NCBI RefSeq assembly: GCF_017255015.1
Contig: NZ_JAFKCS010000001.1
Span: forward strand, 368,772 to 432,771
DNA: 64,000 bases
Direction of reading: 5' to 3'
DNA from: Bowmanella yangjiangensis
Lineage (GTDB): Bacteria; Pseudomonadota; Gammaproteobacteria; Enterobacterales; Alteromonadaceae
A program made the translations under genes and the position numbers. Each line of letters opens with the position of its first letter. Position 1 is the stretch's first letter. Under the pieces are notes generated by a model. That model searched no databases. It saw only the letters and a program-made list of their open reading frames with translations, and was not told where the DNA came from. Below, in pieces: positions 44,940 through 54,901 of the stretch.

Positions 44940-46013
44940 ATGTTGTTTGAATTTAAACCTAAGTGGTTATTGCTTAGTACCTGGTTGATATCAAGTGCAG
45001 TGATGGCCAACGTAACACCATTGGCACTTAAGTCTATTGCTGATTTCCCAATTGGTGTTGCAGTTCCAGTTGATCCGTGGCCGAACAGCTTACTGAGGAG
45101 TAAGCAGCGACAAGCTTTGGTCGAGAAACACTTTTCCAGTTTGACCGCGGAAAATGGGATGAAGATGGCTTACTTACAGCCTCGGCCTGGTGAATTTGAA
45201 TTTACTCATGCTGATGCGCTGGTTAATTATGCCAAGTCCCATGGGCTGGTCGTGCATGGTCATGCCCTTGTATGGCATACGCAAGCAGCGCCCTGGATGG
45301 ATGAGTATCAAGGCCCAGCCTATCGCTTTACTGAAATGCTTGATTCACATGTGCGAAATGTCGCGACACATTTCGCCGGAAAGTTGAAAAGCTGGGATGT
45401 AGTGAATGAAGCCTTTACTGATGATAGTCCAAGTGACTACCGGCCAACAATCTGGTTTAACAACATAGGTCCCGGCTATATAGAGCGTGCATTCAGGTTA
45501 GCCAGAGAAGCCGATCCTAACGTTGAACTCTATTACAACGATTACAACATCAGCGGTGCAGTACCTGCTAAATTGGACAGAGTGTTGGCCATGCTAGATG
45601 ACTTTCTTGCTAGGGGAGTGCCAATCGACGGGTTGGGCTTTCAGGTACATATCGACACCGAGTCACCCTCCTTAGAGGCTATACGTGACGCTTTTTCAAG
45701 GGCTGCCAAGCGAGGCATCAAAGTACGAATATCCGAATTGGATATTGCGGTAAATCAGTCTGAACAATATGACGCGCTGAGCCCGGCGGTGGCTGAGCTG
45801 CAGGCTAAACGTTATCAGCAAGTAATTCAGGCCTATTTAGATACCGTGCCGCCAAAATTACGCGGGGGCATAACAGTGTGGGGACTGACCGATGGGGACA
45901 GCTGGATCCCGGGTTTTAAACAACGCCAGGACTGGCCGCTTCTATTTGATGATAACTTTGCTGACAAACCTGCATTGGTGGGGATGGCAAATGGATTGGA
46001 GTCGCAACCATGA
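44940..46013 (+). CDS. GH10 endo-beta-1,4-xylanase, secreted
   Basis: A 357-residue protein with a signal peptide ending at VMA-NV (residue 23) and one GH10 barrel. The catalytic acid/base Glu157 is in WDVVNEAF and the nucleophile Glu266 in RISELDI. Other family motifs are AENGMKM, HGHALVWHTQ and GLGFQVHID. There is no carbohydrate-binding module. The start is fixed by AGGAGGAAGG, the strongest ribosome-binding site of the window, and 290 gene-free bases upstream would hold the operon promoter. The gene overlaps the GH43 gene by ATGA. It should cut the xylan backbone outside the cell or in the periplasm. Confidence 0.95.
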   Translation: MLFEFKPKWLLLSTWLISSAVMANVTPLALKSIADFPIGVAVPVDPWPNSLLRSKQRQALVEKHFSSLTAENGMKMAYLQPRPGEFEFTHADALVNYAKSHGLVVHGHALVWHTQAAPWMDEYQGPAYRFTEMLDSHVRNVATHFAGKLKSWDVVNEAFTDDSPSDYRPTIWFNNIGPGYIERAFRLAREADPNVELYYNDYNISGAVPAKLDRVLAMLDDFLARGVPIDGLGFQVHIDTESPSLEAIRDAFSRAAKRGIKVRISELDIAVNQSEQYDALSPAVAELQAKRYQQVIQAYLDTVPPKLRGGITVWGLTDGDSWIPGFKQRQDWPLLFDDNFADKPALVGMANGLESQP

Positions 46014-47710
46014 GAATTCGTATTGTATTGACCTTCATCCTATTGGCGACGGGATTATTGGGTTGCACTGAGCAACGAGCCACTGTCGCAGTACCACAAA
46101 CGGCGCAAGCCAGTTTTTCATGGTTTGAATACCAAGGTAGTGACCCGGTTTTTGCTGAACCCCTTGCACCAGACCAGTATCAAAATCCGGTGGTAGCTGG
46201 ATTCTTTCCTGATCCTAGTATTACCCGTAGAGGCGATGACTATTATATGGCCGTATCCTCTTTTACGTACACGCCAGGTGTGCCAATTTTGCATAGCCGT
46301 GATCTGGTTAATTGGCAACTCATTGGCCATGCCCTTACTCGCGAATCGCAGTTGGATGTCTCTGGTGCAAGAGGATCCCGGGGTATTTTTGCTCCCACTT
46401 TACGCTATCACGACGGGGTGTTTTACATGATTACGACCCTGATAGATAACGGTGGTAACTTTTTTGTAACAGCTACTGACCCTGCTGGGCCTTGGTCAGA
46501 TCCAGTATGGTTACCAGAGTTGGATGGCATAGATCCAGATATCTTTTTCGACGATGACGGACGAGTTTATATAGCTCACAATGGTCCACCGCCTGGTGAG
46601 CCCTTATATGAAGGACACCGGGCTATCTGGCTGTGGGAATTTGATCCCAAATTGCAAAAAGTTAAGGCCAGCAGCGGCAGAATAATTGTGAATGGGGGAG
46701 TCGATCTAAGCAAACAACCTATTTGGATTGAGGCTCCGCATCTATATAAGATCAACGATTGGTATTACTTGCTGTGCGCTGAGGGGGGTACAGCTGATGA
46801 GCATTCGGAAGTCGTATTTCGCACTCGTAGTCTTGACCAAGCCTTTGAGCCATATGAGGGGAATCCTATCCTGACTCAGCGTGATCTGGATCCAAGCCGA
46901 CCTGATCCTATTACCACTGCTGGTCACGCAGATATCGTTCAGACTCCAGACGGGGAATGGTGGGCTATTTTTCTGGCTACTCGAGCTTATGATCAGCGAT
47001 TCTACAATACTGGGCGCGAAGCATTTTTGTTGCCTGTTAGCTGGCAAGACGACTGGCCGACTATTTTACCCGCAGGAGAGACCGTCACTTACCGGCCAGT
47101 AAGACCCGCAGGCCTTGATAATCACCCAGTCCTAGAGCCACTTACCGGTAATTTCACCTGGCGAGACGAATTTAACCAGCCTGCACTCAATTTTCACTGG
47201 AGTCTACTGCGTGATTTCGCCCGGCAATGGTTGAAAATTGCAAATGACAAGTTACAGGTGCAACCCCAAGCAGGTAGGTTAAGTAGCTTGGAGCCTGTGA
47301 GCTTTATTGGCCGTCGCCAACAGCACATGCATTATCGGGCCAGTACCGCACTGACATTGTCTGCGTCGGGACTTTCCGCTGGGATAACTGCATTGCAGAG
47401 TGAAGCATATCATTATTATTTAGGAGTTCGCCGCTCATCTAATGGCACCACCATATTTTTGGAGCAAGCAGACGGTGAAGGGGTAGATATCATTGCATCC
47501 GAACAGCTGTCAGTGTCAGGGGACACTGAGATAGGTCTGGCGATTGAAGGCGATAAAGATAAGGTACGCTTTTTCTATCAACTAGATGGTGAAACCTGGT
47601 TACCCCTTGGCGGCAGTTTTGATGGAAAGTTGCTCAGCACACAGGTTGCAGGAGGGTTCGTCGGCACAATGCTGGGACTGCATAGTCGTCTTGAGAAACA
47701 GGACATCTAG
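46010..47710 (+). CDS. Lipoprotein GH43 beta-xylosidase/alpha-L-arabinofuranosidase with C-terminal sandwich domain
   Basis: The 566-residue protein has a lipobox ending LLGC (Cys19). The five-blade GH43 propeller (about 58-355) shows the general base Asp68 in FPDPSI, the pKa-modulating Asp near 175 in DGIDPDIF, and the acid Glu near 241 in WIEAPHLY. A C-terminal concanavalin-like domain (about 375-566) fits the GH43_C2 type that shapes xylosidase specificity. It probably removes xylose or arabinose from xylo-oligomers at the membrane surface. It starts inside the GH10 stop, and the GH115 gene follows after two bases. Confidence 0.93.
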   Translation: MRIRIVLTFILLATGLLGCTEQRATVAVPQTAQASFSWFEYQGSDPVFAEPLAPDQYQNPVVAGFFPDPSITRRGDDYYMAVSSFTYTPGVPILHSRDLVNWQLIGHALTRESQLDVSGARGSRGIFAPTLRYHDGVFYMITTLIDNGGNFFVTATDPAGPWSDPVWLPELDGIDPDIFFDDDGRVYIAHNGPPPGEPLYEGHRAIWLWEFDPKLQKVKASSGRIIVNGGVDLSKQPIWIEAPHLYKINDWYYLLCAEGGTADEHSEVVFRTRSLDQAFEPYEGNPILTQRDLDPSRPDPITTAGHADIVQTPDGEWWAIFLATRAYDQRFYNTGREAFLLPVSWQDDWPTILPAGETVTYRPVRPAGLDNHPVLEPLTGNFTWRDEFNQPALNFHWSLLRDFARQWLKIANDKLQVQPQAGRLSSLEPVSFIGRRQQHMHYRASTALTLSASGLSAGITALQSEAYHYYLGVRRSSNGTTIFLEQADGEGVDIIASEQLSVSGDTEIGLAIEGDKDKVRFFYQLDGETWLPLGGSFDGKLLSTQVAGGFVGTMLGLHSRLEKQDI

Positions 47711-47712
47711 CA

Positions 47713-50562
47713 ATGAATATTCTAAGGATCTTGTGCGGGCTTATTGGGCTTATCAGCTTTTTACTGCAGGCAGATGAGTGGGTGAGTGAGCAGGCGCAGA
47801 CAGATTCATTTGCGCTGGTGCAACCCGATTCTCAGGCCGCTATTTATCTCGATAGTGACGATTACCCTGGTTTGCACCGCGCAGTTGCCAATTTGCGCGA
47901 TGATATTTTTAAAGTGACAGGCAAGACGCTGAAGCTGGGCTCTCAGGCAGAAAGCGAGCAATTGGTCATTATCGGTAGTCTTGGACGAAGTGCCTTACTG
48001 GATCGACTGGTGCAGGAGGGAAAGCTGGATATCAGCGCTATTAATAGCCGCTGGGAGGCTTATCAAATCCAAGTAATTGAGCAGCCATTACCCGGCGTAA
48101 AAAGTGCCTTAGTGATTGCCGGTAGTGATAAGCGGGGCGCTATTTATGGGGTTTACACTTTGTCTGAAGCCATTGGCGTTTCGCCCTGGCATTGGTGGGC
48201 AGATGTTCCAGTTAAAGCAAAATCCAGTCTATATGTGCAAGCTTCACAAGCTATTGTAGATGCCCCGCAAATCAAGTATCGGGGGATCTTTCTTAACGAC
48301 GAAGCGCCCGCCTTAACTAACTGGGTGAAAGATAAGTTTGGTAACTTCAATAGACAATTCTATGAGCATGTGTTTGAGCTGCTGTTGCGCTTGAAAGCCA
48401 ATTACCTGTGGCCGGCTATGTGGAATAACGCCTTTGCCGATGATGACCCTCGCAACGCGCTGCTGGCGGATGAAATGGGTATCGTAATGGGCACCTCTCA
48501 TCATGAGCCCATGATGCGCGCGGACAAGGAATGGAACCGCTATGGAGAAGGACCCTGGGAGTATTCCACCAATCGCGACAATATCTATCGCTTCTGGCAA
48601 CAGGGGGCGCAGCGGCATAAGCAAGTGGAAAGTCTGTTTACCCTGGGCATGCGCGGCCAGGAGGACGAACCCATGAGCGAAGGCGAAAATATCGGCCTTC
48701 TGGAACAGATTGTGGCGGATCAGCGTGAGATCCTCTCTGCAACTTTCTCAGGCGACATTCGCCAGGTGCCACAGGTGTGGGCTTTGTATAAAGAGGTGCA
48801 GGGCTTTTATGAACGTGGTATGCGAGTGCCTGATGATGTAACCCTGCTGTGGGCCGACGATAATTTTGGCAATATCCGCCGCCTGCCAACCGCAGAAGAG
48901 CGCAAACGCAGCGGTGGGGCCGGAGTGTATTATCATTTTGATTATGTTGGCGGGCCGCGTTCCTACCGCTGGATTAACACAGTTCCTATTGCCAAAATCT
49001 GGGAGCAGATGCACTTGGCCTGGCAATATCAGGCTGACCGTATCTGGATAGTCAATGTTGGCGATCTCAAGCCCATGGAACTGCCCACCGATTTCTTTCT
49101 GCGTATGGCCTGGAACCCCACTGCTTTTACCGCCGCCACTCAGGCCGCTTTTAGCAAGCAGTGGGCTAGTCAGCAATTTGGCCCTGAATACGCAGCGGAT
49201 ATTGCCCGCATCCTCGATGGCTATACCCGCCACAATGGCAGGCGTAAACCAGAGGCGGTTGAGGCTGAGACCTACAGCATTTTGCATTACAACGAAGCCG
49301 GGCGGGTGTCGGCTGAGCTTAAGGCCTTAGCAGAGTTAAACCAGCAAGTGGCCAAGGTGCTGTCGCCTGTTTACCAGGACAGCTATTTTCAACTGGTGGC
49401 CTATCCACTATTGGCCACTCAGGCGGTGTTTGAACTTAACCATAACTTGGCCCTTAACCGTCTGCACGGCAAGCAGGGGCGTGTGACCACCAATGACTAT
49501 GCCGACCAGGTACGCTATTGGTTTAACCGCGATCAGCAACTGGCGGCGAAATATCACCAACTGGCGGGTGGACGCTGGATGCATATGATGTCACAGCCGC
49601 ATATTGGGTACACATACTGGCGAAACCCTCCAGCCAATTTAATGCCAGTGTTATCCGTTCATGAGCCGGTTGTCGAGGCTGTCGCGGACATGGGTGTCGC
49701 TATTGAAGGTAGCGCTCTTTCATGGCCGCTTAATGAACCTGAAGGGCAAGATTTGGTGCTGCCTGAATTTACTTTGTATGGTCAAAAACAACGTTACATT
49801 GATGTGTTTAACAAACAGAGTGCCCCGTTTGATTTCATCGCTAAGACATCAGCACCTTGGATAACCTTAAGTCACGAAACTGGTAATGTTGAAACGCTTC
49901 AGCGTGTTTGGGTCAGTATTGACTGGCAGCAATTACCTGTTGGAGAGCATCAGGGGTGGGTGCATGTGCAAGGTACGGGATGGGGAGGAGCACGTATTTT
50001 TGTGCAGGCCAAAAAAAATGCCCCACCAAAGGGGAGTGGATTTGTTGAAGCTGACGGTTATGTTGCCATGAGCGCAGCCCGCGCTAATATCCGAGGAAAT
50101 ACTGAAAAAGCCTGGTGGGCTACTGTTCCTGGTCATGGCTACTTTGGTCAATCGACCTCCTCTTTTACACATATTGACTATGTATGGCAGCCCCATGAAG
50201 CAACGCCTTACCTAGAGTTCCCCCTGTATTTGTTTAGTCAGGGAGAATTTGATCTGCACCTGTGGCTCGCTCCCAGTTTAGGGTTCGTTCCTGATCGAGG
50301 GATGCGTCTTGCGGTAGGACTAGATGAACAAACACCTGTTACATTGGATATGCTCGCAGATAACAGCCAACAAGAATGGGAGCGTACAGTGCTCGATGGC
50401 TTACGTAAGGTCACTACACCAATTAAGGTTGAGCAGCCGGGTCATCAAAAATTACGCGTCTACCTGCGAGATCCTGGTGTAGTGCTGCAAAAGCTGATTC
50501 TGGATACTGGCGGTCTCTATCCAAGCTACCTGGGACCTCCTGAGAGTCAATATATCGATTAA
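47713..50562 (+). CDS. GH115 xylan alpha-1,2-glucuronidase
   Basis: The 949-residue exported protein has a short signal peptide (GLIGLISFLLQA-DE). An N-terminal domain (to about 190) ends with GSDKRGAIYGVYTLSE, then the family core LRLKANYLWPAMWNNAFADDDP, IVMGTSHHEPMMRADKEW, LLWADDNFGNIRRLP and GGPRSYRWINT. The C-terminal GH115_C domain (about 780-949) includes FVEADGYVAMSA. GH115 enzymes cut (methyl)glucuronic acid from xylan side chains. G+C by hand count of sampled lines is about 58 % in the central part (48.4-49.3 kb) and 43-50 % in the flanks, suggesting a mosaic gene. Confidence 0.93.
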   Translation: MNILRILCGLIGLISFLLQADEWVSEQAQTDSFALVQPDSQAAIYLDSDDYPGLHRAVANLRDDIFKVTGKTLKLGSQAESEQLVIIGSLGRSALLDRLVQEGKLDISAINSRWEAYQIQVIEQPLPGVKSALVIAGSDKRGAIYGVYTLSEAIGVSPWHWWADVPVKAKSSLYVQASQAIVDAPQIKYRGIFLNDEAPALTNWVKDKFGNFNRQFYEHVFELLLRLKANYLWPAMWNNAFADDDPRNALLADEMGIVMGTSHHEPMMRADKEWNRYGEGPWEYSTNRDNIYRFWQQGAQRHKQVESLFTLGMRGQEDEPMSEGENIGLLEQIVADQREILSATFSGDIRQVPQVWALYKEVQGFYERGMRVPDDVTLLWADDNFGNIRRLPTAEERKRSGGAGVYYHFDYVGGPRSYRWINTVPIAKIWEQMHLAWQYQADRIWIVNVGDLKPMELPTDFFLRMAWNPTAFTAATQAAFSKQWASQQFGPEYAADIARILDGYTRHNGRRKPEAVEAETYSILHYNEAGRVSAELKALAELNQQVAKVLSPVYQDSYFQLVAYPLLATQAVFELNHNLALNRLHGKQGRVTTNDYADQVRYWFNRDQQLAAKYHQLAGGRWMHMMSQPHIGYTYWRNPPANLMPVLSVHEPVVEAVADMGVAIEGSALSWPLNEPEGQDLVLPEFTLYGQKQRYIDVFNKQSAPFDFIAKTSAPWITLSHETGNVETLQRVWVSIDWQQLPVGEHQGWVHVQGTGWGGARIFVQAKKNAPPKGSGFVEADGYVAMSAARANIRGNTEKAWWATVPGHGYFGQSTSSFTHIDYVWQPHEATPYLEFPLYLFSQGEFDLHLWLAPSLGFVPDRGMRLAVGLDEQTPVTLDMLADNSQQEWERTVLDGLRKVTTPIKVEQPGHQKLRVYLRDPGVVLQKLILDTGGLYPSYLGPPESQYID

Positions 50563-50943
50563 TGACATCCAAGCGGCGACGTGATTCGCCGCAAACAGGC
50601 TATTTACGGTGACAGATCGTTATGTTTTCTCACTTAAGTGACTAAGGCGGTCTGTCATCAATCTTAACACCCTGATTACCTTTGCCTTGCTGGCTCAGTC
50701 CCTTTCAATAAACGAATGTTTATTAATTGTTAAAAAAATATAGTGGGTAATGTTTTTTTGCAAAATAAATAGATCGACCTCACCACTACAATGCTGACAG
50801 ATATAAAAATGGGCCGGATAAAAGCTGTTGCTCCGGTCAATGGGAACTGACTGACGCATACAAAGGGAACAGCTGTGAGAGCATTCTGCCTGTTCGCACG
50901 ATGAGCGTTAGTTCACATAATAAAAGTAAGTGGGAACAACAAC
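50563..50943 (+). promoter_or_regulatory. 381-base upstream region of the TonB-dependent receptor gene
   Basis: No gene is seen. An imperfect inverted repeat GTGACAGATCG/CGGTCTGTCA (about 50609-50661) encloses the palindrome CACTTAAGTG and could terminate the GH115 transcript. An AT-rich tract (50705-50775) may hold the receptor promoter. The region near the start carries AAGTGGGAACAACAAC before ATG 50944. No regulator binding site could be recognised. Confidence 0.4.
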
Positions 50944-53900
50944 ATGAACAAAGCAACGATGTTTAACAGAACTGCCCTGGCAAGCAGCATTTCCCTGCTG
51001 CTGGGGACATCGCTAGCCATGCCACTGCAGGCGCAGCAAACTGAGGCTTCCGAGGAAAACTCGGTGGAAGTCATTCAGGTTAGTGGTATGCGCTCCAGTC
51101 TGCAGCAAGCAACCAGCATTAAGCGCCATTCCATGGGGGTGGTGGATGCCATTTCTGCCGAAGATATCGGCAAATTCCCAGATACCAATCTGGCAGAGTC
51201 CCTGCAACGTATTAGTGGCGTATCGATCAGTCGTACCAATGGCGAAGGCTCAGAAGTCACAGTGCGGGGCTTCGGTGGTGACAATAATATGGTGACGCTT
51301 AATGGCCGTACCATGCCTGCTGCCACCACCTATGGGGCAGGCTCTGGTGCCGATGGCACCACCCGTGGGGGAAGTACCCGCGCCTTCGACTTTGCTAATC
51401 TGGCCTCTGAGTCGATTAAATCGGTAGAAGTGTTTAAGACCAGTAAGGCCGATATCACTACCGGTGGTCTGGGTGCGACCTTGAATATCATCACCGCCAA
51501 ACCATTGGACAGTGAAGGCTTTGTGGCCAGTGCCGGTGTTAAAGCCGTGCATGACACTACTAACCGCACCGGGGATGATTTGACCCCGGAACTGTCCGGT
51601 ATTATGAGCTATGCCAATGACGAATCCACTTTTGGGGTGGGGTTGTCTTTCAGCCATCAGGAAAGAGACTCGGGCTATACAGGCGCGACGGTCAATGCCT
51701 GGAATATCGGCTATTGGGACGACAGTAATCCAGGTGGTGATCTGTATGGTAACCCTGACGTGGACTACCGTAATGCGCCGCAGGATGGCCAGTTATTTGC
51801 CCGTCCTAATGATATTCGTTATGCCTTCTCCAACACCGAGCGGGTACGGGATAACGCGCAACTGACCTTACAGTTTCGCCCCAATGATGCCCTGACCGCG
51901 GCAGTGGATTACACCTTTGCCGAAAATGAAATTAAGGAACAGCGCGGTGAAATTACCAACTGGGTGCAGGGCGGCGGAAATACCCGCATTGTAGAATTTG
52001 ACGACAGCGCGGTAAGAACCCCAGTTTACATTATGCAAGAGTATGATGGTGGGGTGGACGAAGGTTATGAACAGCAGTGGCGCGAACAGACTAATACACT
52101 TAAGTCACTGGGTCTGAATCTGCAATACAATGTGAGTGACTATTTCTCGCTGACTCTGGATGCGCACGACTCAGAAATGTACAGCCGGGGTACCGGCCCC
52201 CGCAATACGGGCGAGCTGGCCGTAGGGTTGGGCGCGCCCACCGTGGTATCCCGCGAATGGTTCTGGGGTATGGATCTGCCGACCTATAAAAACGTTTATG
52301 ACGACAGTATTCGCGGCGCCAATAACAATGGTCAGGTGGATGCAGGTGATGTGGGCTCGTCGGTGGCGCGCTTGCGTAACGCCAGCCAGAAGACCGAAAT
52401 TTCACAGGTTAAACTGGATGGTCAGTATCTGCTGGAAGACGGGCGCTTTGATTTTGGTGTGGAGCTGCGCACTATGGAATCCCGCACTATGCAAACTGCT
52501 GGCCGCAATATCGATAACCTGGGCGGGTGGGGCGTCGCCTTCCCCGGTGAATTCGATGCTTATGGCCTGATTCAACCTTTTGACCTGCCCGGAGAGTTTG
52601 ACGATTACGATACTATGCCGGGAGGCTACGGCTTTATTGCCGATGCCAGGGCATTATATGATGCGGCACTGGAATTGTATCCCAATGCCAATCCTGCTCT
52701 TCCTACTGCATCAGAGACAGCATTGTCCGCAGATAATACGATCAAAGAAGAAACCCAGGCGGTATATTTCCAGGTGGCATTAGGCGGCGAGCTGGGCGGT
52801 ATGCCTTTTGACGTACTGACCGGCCTGCGCTATGAAAAAACCGATGTGACGTCCACCTCCTTGGTCAACCCTGTGTATTTCTCCTGGGACAGCAATGACG
52901 ATGTCAACTCTCACCCGGGTGAAGGCGCAGAGCCAACCGCACTGGACAGTGACTACGACTACCTGCTCCCCAGCCTGGATTTCAGCCTGGATATTACCGA
53001 GGATCTTAAAGGCCGTTTCTCTTTTGGTAAAACCATTGGTCGTGCCGGCCTCGGTGACTTGGGTGTGTCGTACGGTAATTTTGGCGGCGGTGGCGGTTCC
53101 ACCTTGCTCGGCGCACAGCCTACGGCTGATGGCTCCAACCCTGGCCTTCTGCCGCTGGAGTCGTCCAACTACGATCTGTCGCTTGAGTGGTATTACAGCC
53201 CGGACAGTTATGCCTCTGTTGGTCTGTTTCAGAAAAACGTCATCAACTTTATCGGTCGCCGGCAAGTGGACCAGAAGATTTTAGGCATTCGTGATGTGAC
53301 CGGCGGGCCAAGAGCCCAGGCGGCGATGCAGGCGTTGGATGATCTGGGGGTACTGGTCGACAACACGTCGCTGTTTACCATGATGGTCATTCTGAATAAT
53401 CCAACCGACTTCCCTGGTGGCGCGGGTGAATACAATAATCTGTCTCCGCAGGACATAATAGATATTGAACGTGACTATGATCTGCTGGCCAACGAGTCGG
53501 ACCCTGAAACCACCTTCCGTACCAGTATTCCGGATAACAGCCGCGAAGCCAAGCTGTATGGTGCCGAACTGGCTGTTCAGCACTTCTTCGGGGACAGCGG
53601 TTTTGGTGTGCAAGCCAACTACACCATAGTGCGGGGTGACGTAGGCTTTGACAATGAGGCTAACCCTGACGAGGATCAGTTTGCGCTGTTGGGCCTAAGT
53701 GACACGGCCAACCTGATTGCCATGTATGAGAAAGAGGGCTGGCAGGCCAGGATTGCCTGGAACTGGCGGGATAAATACCTGGCTGAAGTCAATAAAGGCG
53801 CGGATCGTAACCCTCGTTATGTGGAAGCTTACTGGCAGATAGATGTGAATGTCAGTTATGACATCAGTGAAGACCTGACGGTGTTTGTGGAAGGCTTGAA

Positions 53901-54006
53901 TATCACTGGTGAAAATGACCGACAGCACGCCCGTAATGAAGCGCAGCTGTGGTTTTTGACTGATTTGGGCGCGCGCTATCAGATTGGTGCCCGTTACGCA
54001 TTCTAA
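50944..54006 (+). CDS. TonB-dependent receptor for (xylo-)oligosaccharides, Caulobacter/Xanthomonas type
   Basis: A 1020-residue outer-membrane receptor with a signal peptide (LAMPLQA-QQ) and a TonB box-like EVIQVSGM near residues 42-49. The plug domain contains DAISAEDIGKFPDTNLAESLQRISGVSISR and GEGSEVTVRGF, then a long barrel ends in ARYQIGARYAF with C-terminal Phe. This is the large TonB-Xanth-Caul family that imports plant-polysaccharide fragments. Sitting between xylanase genes and the SapC/cupin/halogenase set, it probably imports xylo-oligosaccharides or glucuronoxylo-oligomers. The gene has its own promoter region, and a terminator-like hairpin follows. Confidence 0.95.
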   Translation: MNKATMFNRTALASSISLLLGTSLAMPLQAQQTEASEENSVEVIQVSGMRSSLQQATSIKRHSMGVVDAISAEDIGKFPDTNLAESLQRISGVSISRTNGEGSEVTVRGFGGDNNMVTLNGRTMPAATTYGAGSGADGTTRGGSTRAFDFANLASESIKSVEVFKTSKADITTGGLGATLNIITAKPLDSEGFVASAGVKAVHDTTNRTGDDLTPELSGIMSYANDESTFGVGLSFSHQERDSGYTGATVNAWNIGYWDDSNPGGDLYGNPDVDYRNAPQDGQLFARPNDIRYAFSNTERVRDNAQLTLQFRPNDALTAAVDYTFAENEIKEQRGEITNWVQGGGNTRIVEFDDSAVRTPVYIMQEYDGGVDEGYEQQWREQTNTLKSLGLNLQYNVSDYFSLTLDAHDSEMYSRGTGPRNTGELAVGLGAPTVVSREWFWGMDLPTYKNVYDDSIRGANNNGQVDAGDVGSSVARLRNASQKTEISQVKLDGQYLLEDGRFDFGVELRTMESRTMQTAGRNIDNLGGWGVAFPGEFDAYGLIQPFDLPGEFDDYDTMPGGYGFIADARALYDAALELYPNANPALPTASETALSADNTIKEETQAVYFQVALGGELGGMPFDVLTGLRYEKTDVTSTSLVNPVYFSWDSNDDVNSHPGEGAEPTALDSDYDYLLPSLDFSLDITEDLKGRFSFGKTIGRAGLGDLGVSYGNFGGGGGSTLLGAQPTADGSNPGLLPLESSNYDLSLEWYYSPDSYASVGLFQKNVINFIGRRQVDQKILGIRDVTGGPRAQAAMQALDDLGVLVDNTSLFTMMVILNNPTDFPGGAGEYNNLSPQDIIDIERDYDLLANESDPETTFRTSIPDNSREAKLYGAELAVQHFFGDSGFGVQANYTIVRGDVGFDNEANPDEDQFALLGLSDTANLIAMYEKEGWQARIAWNWRDKYLAEVNKGADRNPRYVEAYWQIDVNVSYDISEDLTVFVEGLNITGENDRQHARNEAQLWFLTDLGARYQIGARYAF

Positions 54007-54038
54007 AACCAGGTGTCCTGTTATGACCTGAAATGTAT

Positions 54039-54070
54039 GAGCCGCTGGTAACAGCGGCTCTTGTCTGTTT
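54039..54070 (+). terminator. Hairpin terminator after the TonB receptor gene
   Basis: A nine-base perfect stem GAGCCGCTG/CAGCGGCTC with a GTAA loop, followed by TTGTCTGTTT. It lies 32 bases after the receptor stop and before the SapC gene, so it may attenuate transcription into that gene. Confidence 0.8.
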
Positions 54071-54148
54071 GCGGTGCTGTACATTTGTTCGCCAATACAG
54101 GCATAGTGGGGATACAGAGGTTAAGTTGTTCAGGGGATAGTATTATTT

Positions 54149-54901
54149 ATGCCGCAACATGTTTTGCTTAACAATATCAGTCATCAACAGACCCGGGTGT
54201 TGCACCGGTTTGCCGCGGAGTATGGTGACAATCTGGCCAGTGTACCGGTGATGCCCAATGAATTTACCGAACTGCAAAAGGAATACCCCCTGCTGTTTCG
54301 TCGTCAGCAGCCCAATGGCCCTTATCAGGCTCTGGCATTGTTAGGATTTGAAGCCGGCGAGAACCTATTTCTGGAGCCGCAGTTGCCTTCAGGCTGGGCG
54401 GCCAGACAGATACCGGCGATGTTAGAGCGGGGACCTTTTTTGATTGGTATGCAGCATCGTCAGGAAGAAGGGCAGCATCAGGAAGTGGCTGTTATCCATA
54501 TTGATATGGACCACCCTAAGGTTAATCAGCCGCAAGGCAAGGCACTGTTTCTGGAATACGGTGGCAACAGCCCCTATCTGGAGTTTGTTTCTGCATGTTT
54601 AACCCAGCTCCATCAGGGCATGGCCATGGCACCGGGTCTTTATGCCTTAATCGAGGAACTGGATTTATTTGAACCCATCAATATTGATATTGAACTGCAC
54701 AGCGGCGAAAAACTGCGCCTGACCGGCTATGCCACCATCAGCGAACAGCGCCTGGCACAGTTGGATGCGCAAAAGTTGCATGGCTTACACCAGGCTGGCG
54801 CTTTGCCACTCTGCTATGCGGCCATGGCTTCTCTTAGTAATATTCGGCAATTGATAGACAAGAAAAATCAGCGCCTGGGTCAGGCCGCTAAGGGGGCCTG
54901 A
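54149..54901 (+). CDS. SapC-family protein
   Basis: A 250-residue protein typical of SapC (PF07277): an N-terminal region with ASVPVMPNEFTELQKEYPLLFRRQ, then a GYEP-like YQALALLGFEAGENLFL, and a C-terminal LDAQKLHGLHQAGALPLCYAAMASLSNIRQLI. SapC genes are regularly found beside TonB-dependent receptors and halogenase-like genes in marine and plant-associated bacteria; the role is unknown, perhaps in processing of receptor cargo. It overlaps the cupin gene by one base. Confidence 0.9.
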   Translation: MPQHVLLNNISHQQTRVLHRFAAEYGDNLASVPVMPNEFTELQKEYPLLFRRQQPNGPYQALALLGFEAGENLFLEPQLPSGWAARQIPAMLERGPFLIGMQHRQEEGQHQEVAVIHIDMDHPKVNQPQGKALFLEYGGNSPYLEFVSACLTQLHQGMAMAPGLYALIEELDLFEPINIDIELHSGEKLRLTGYATISEQRLAQLDAQKLHGLHQAGALPLCYAAMASLSNIRQLIDKKNQRLGQAAKGA

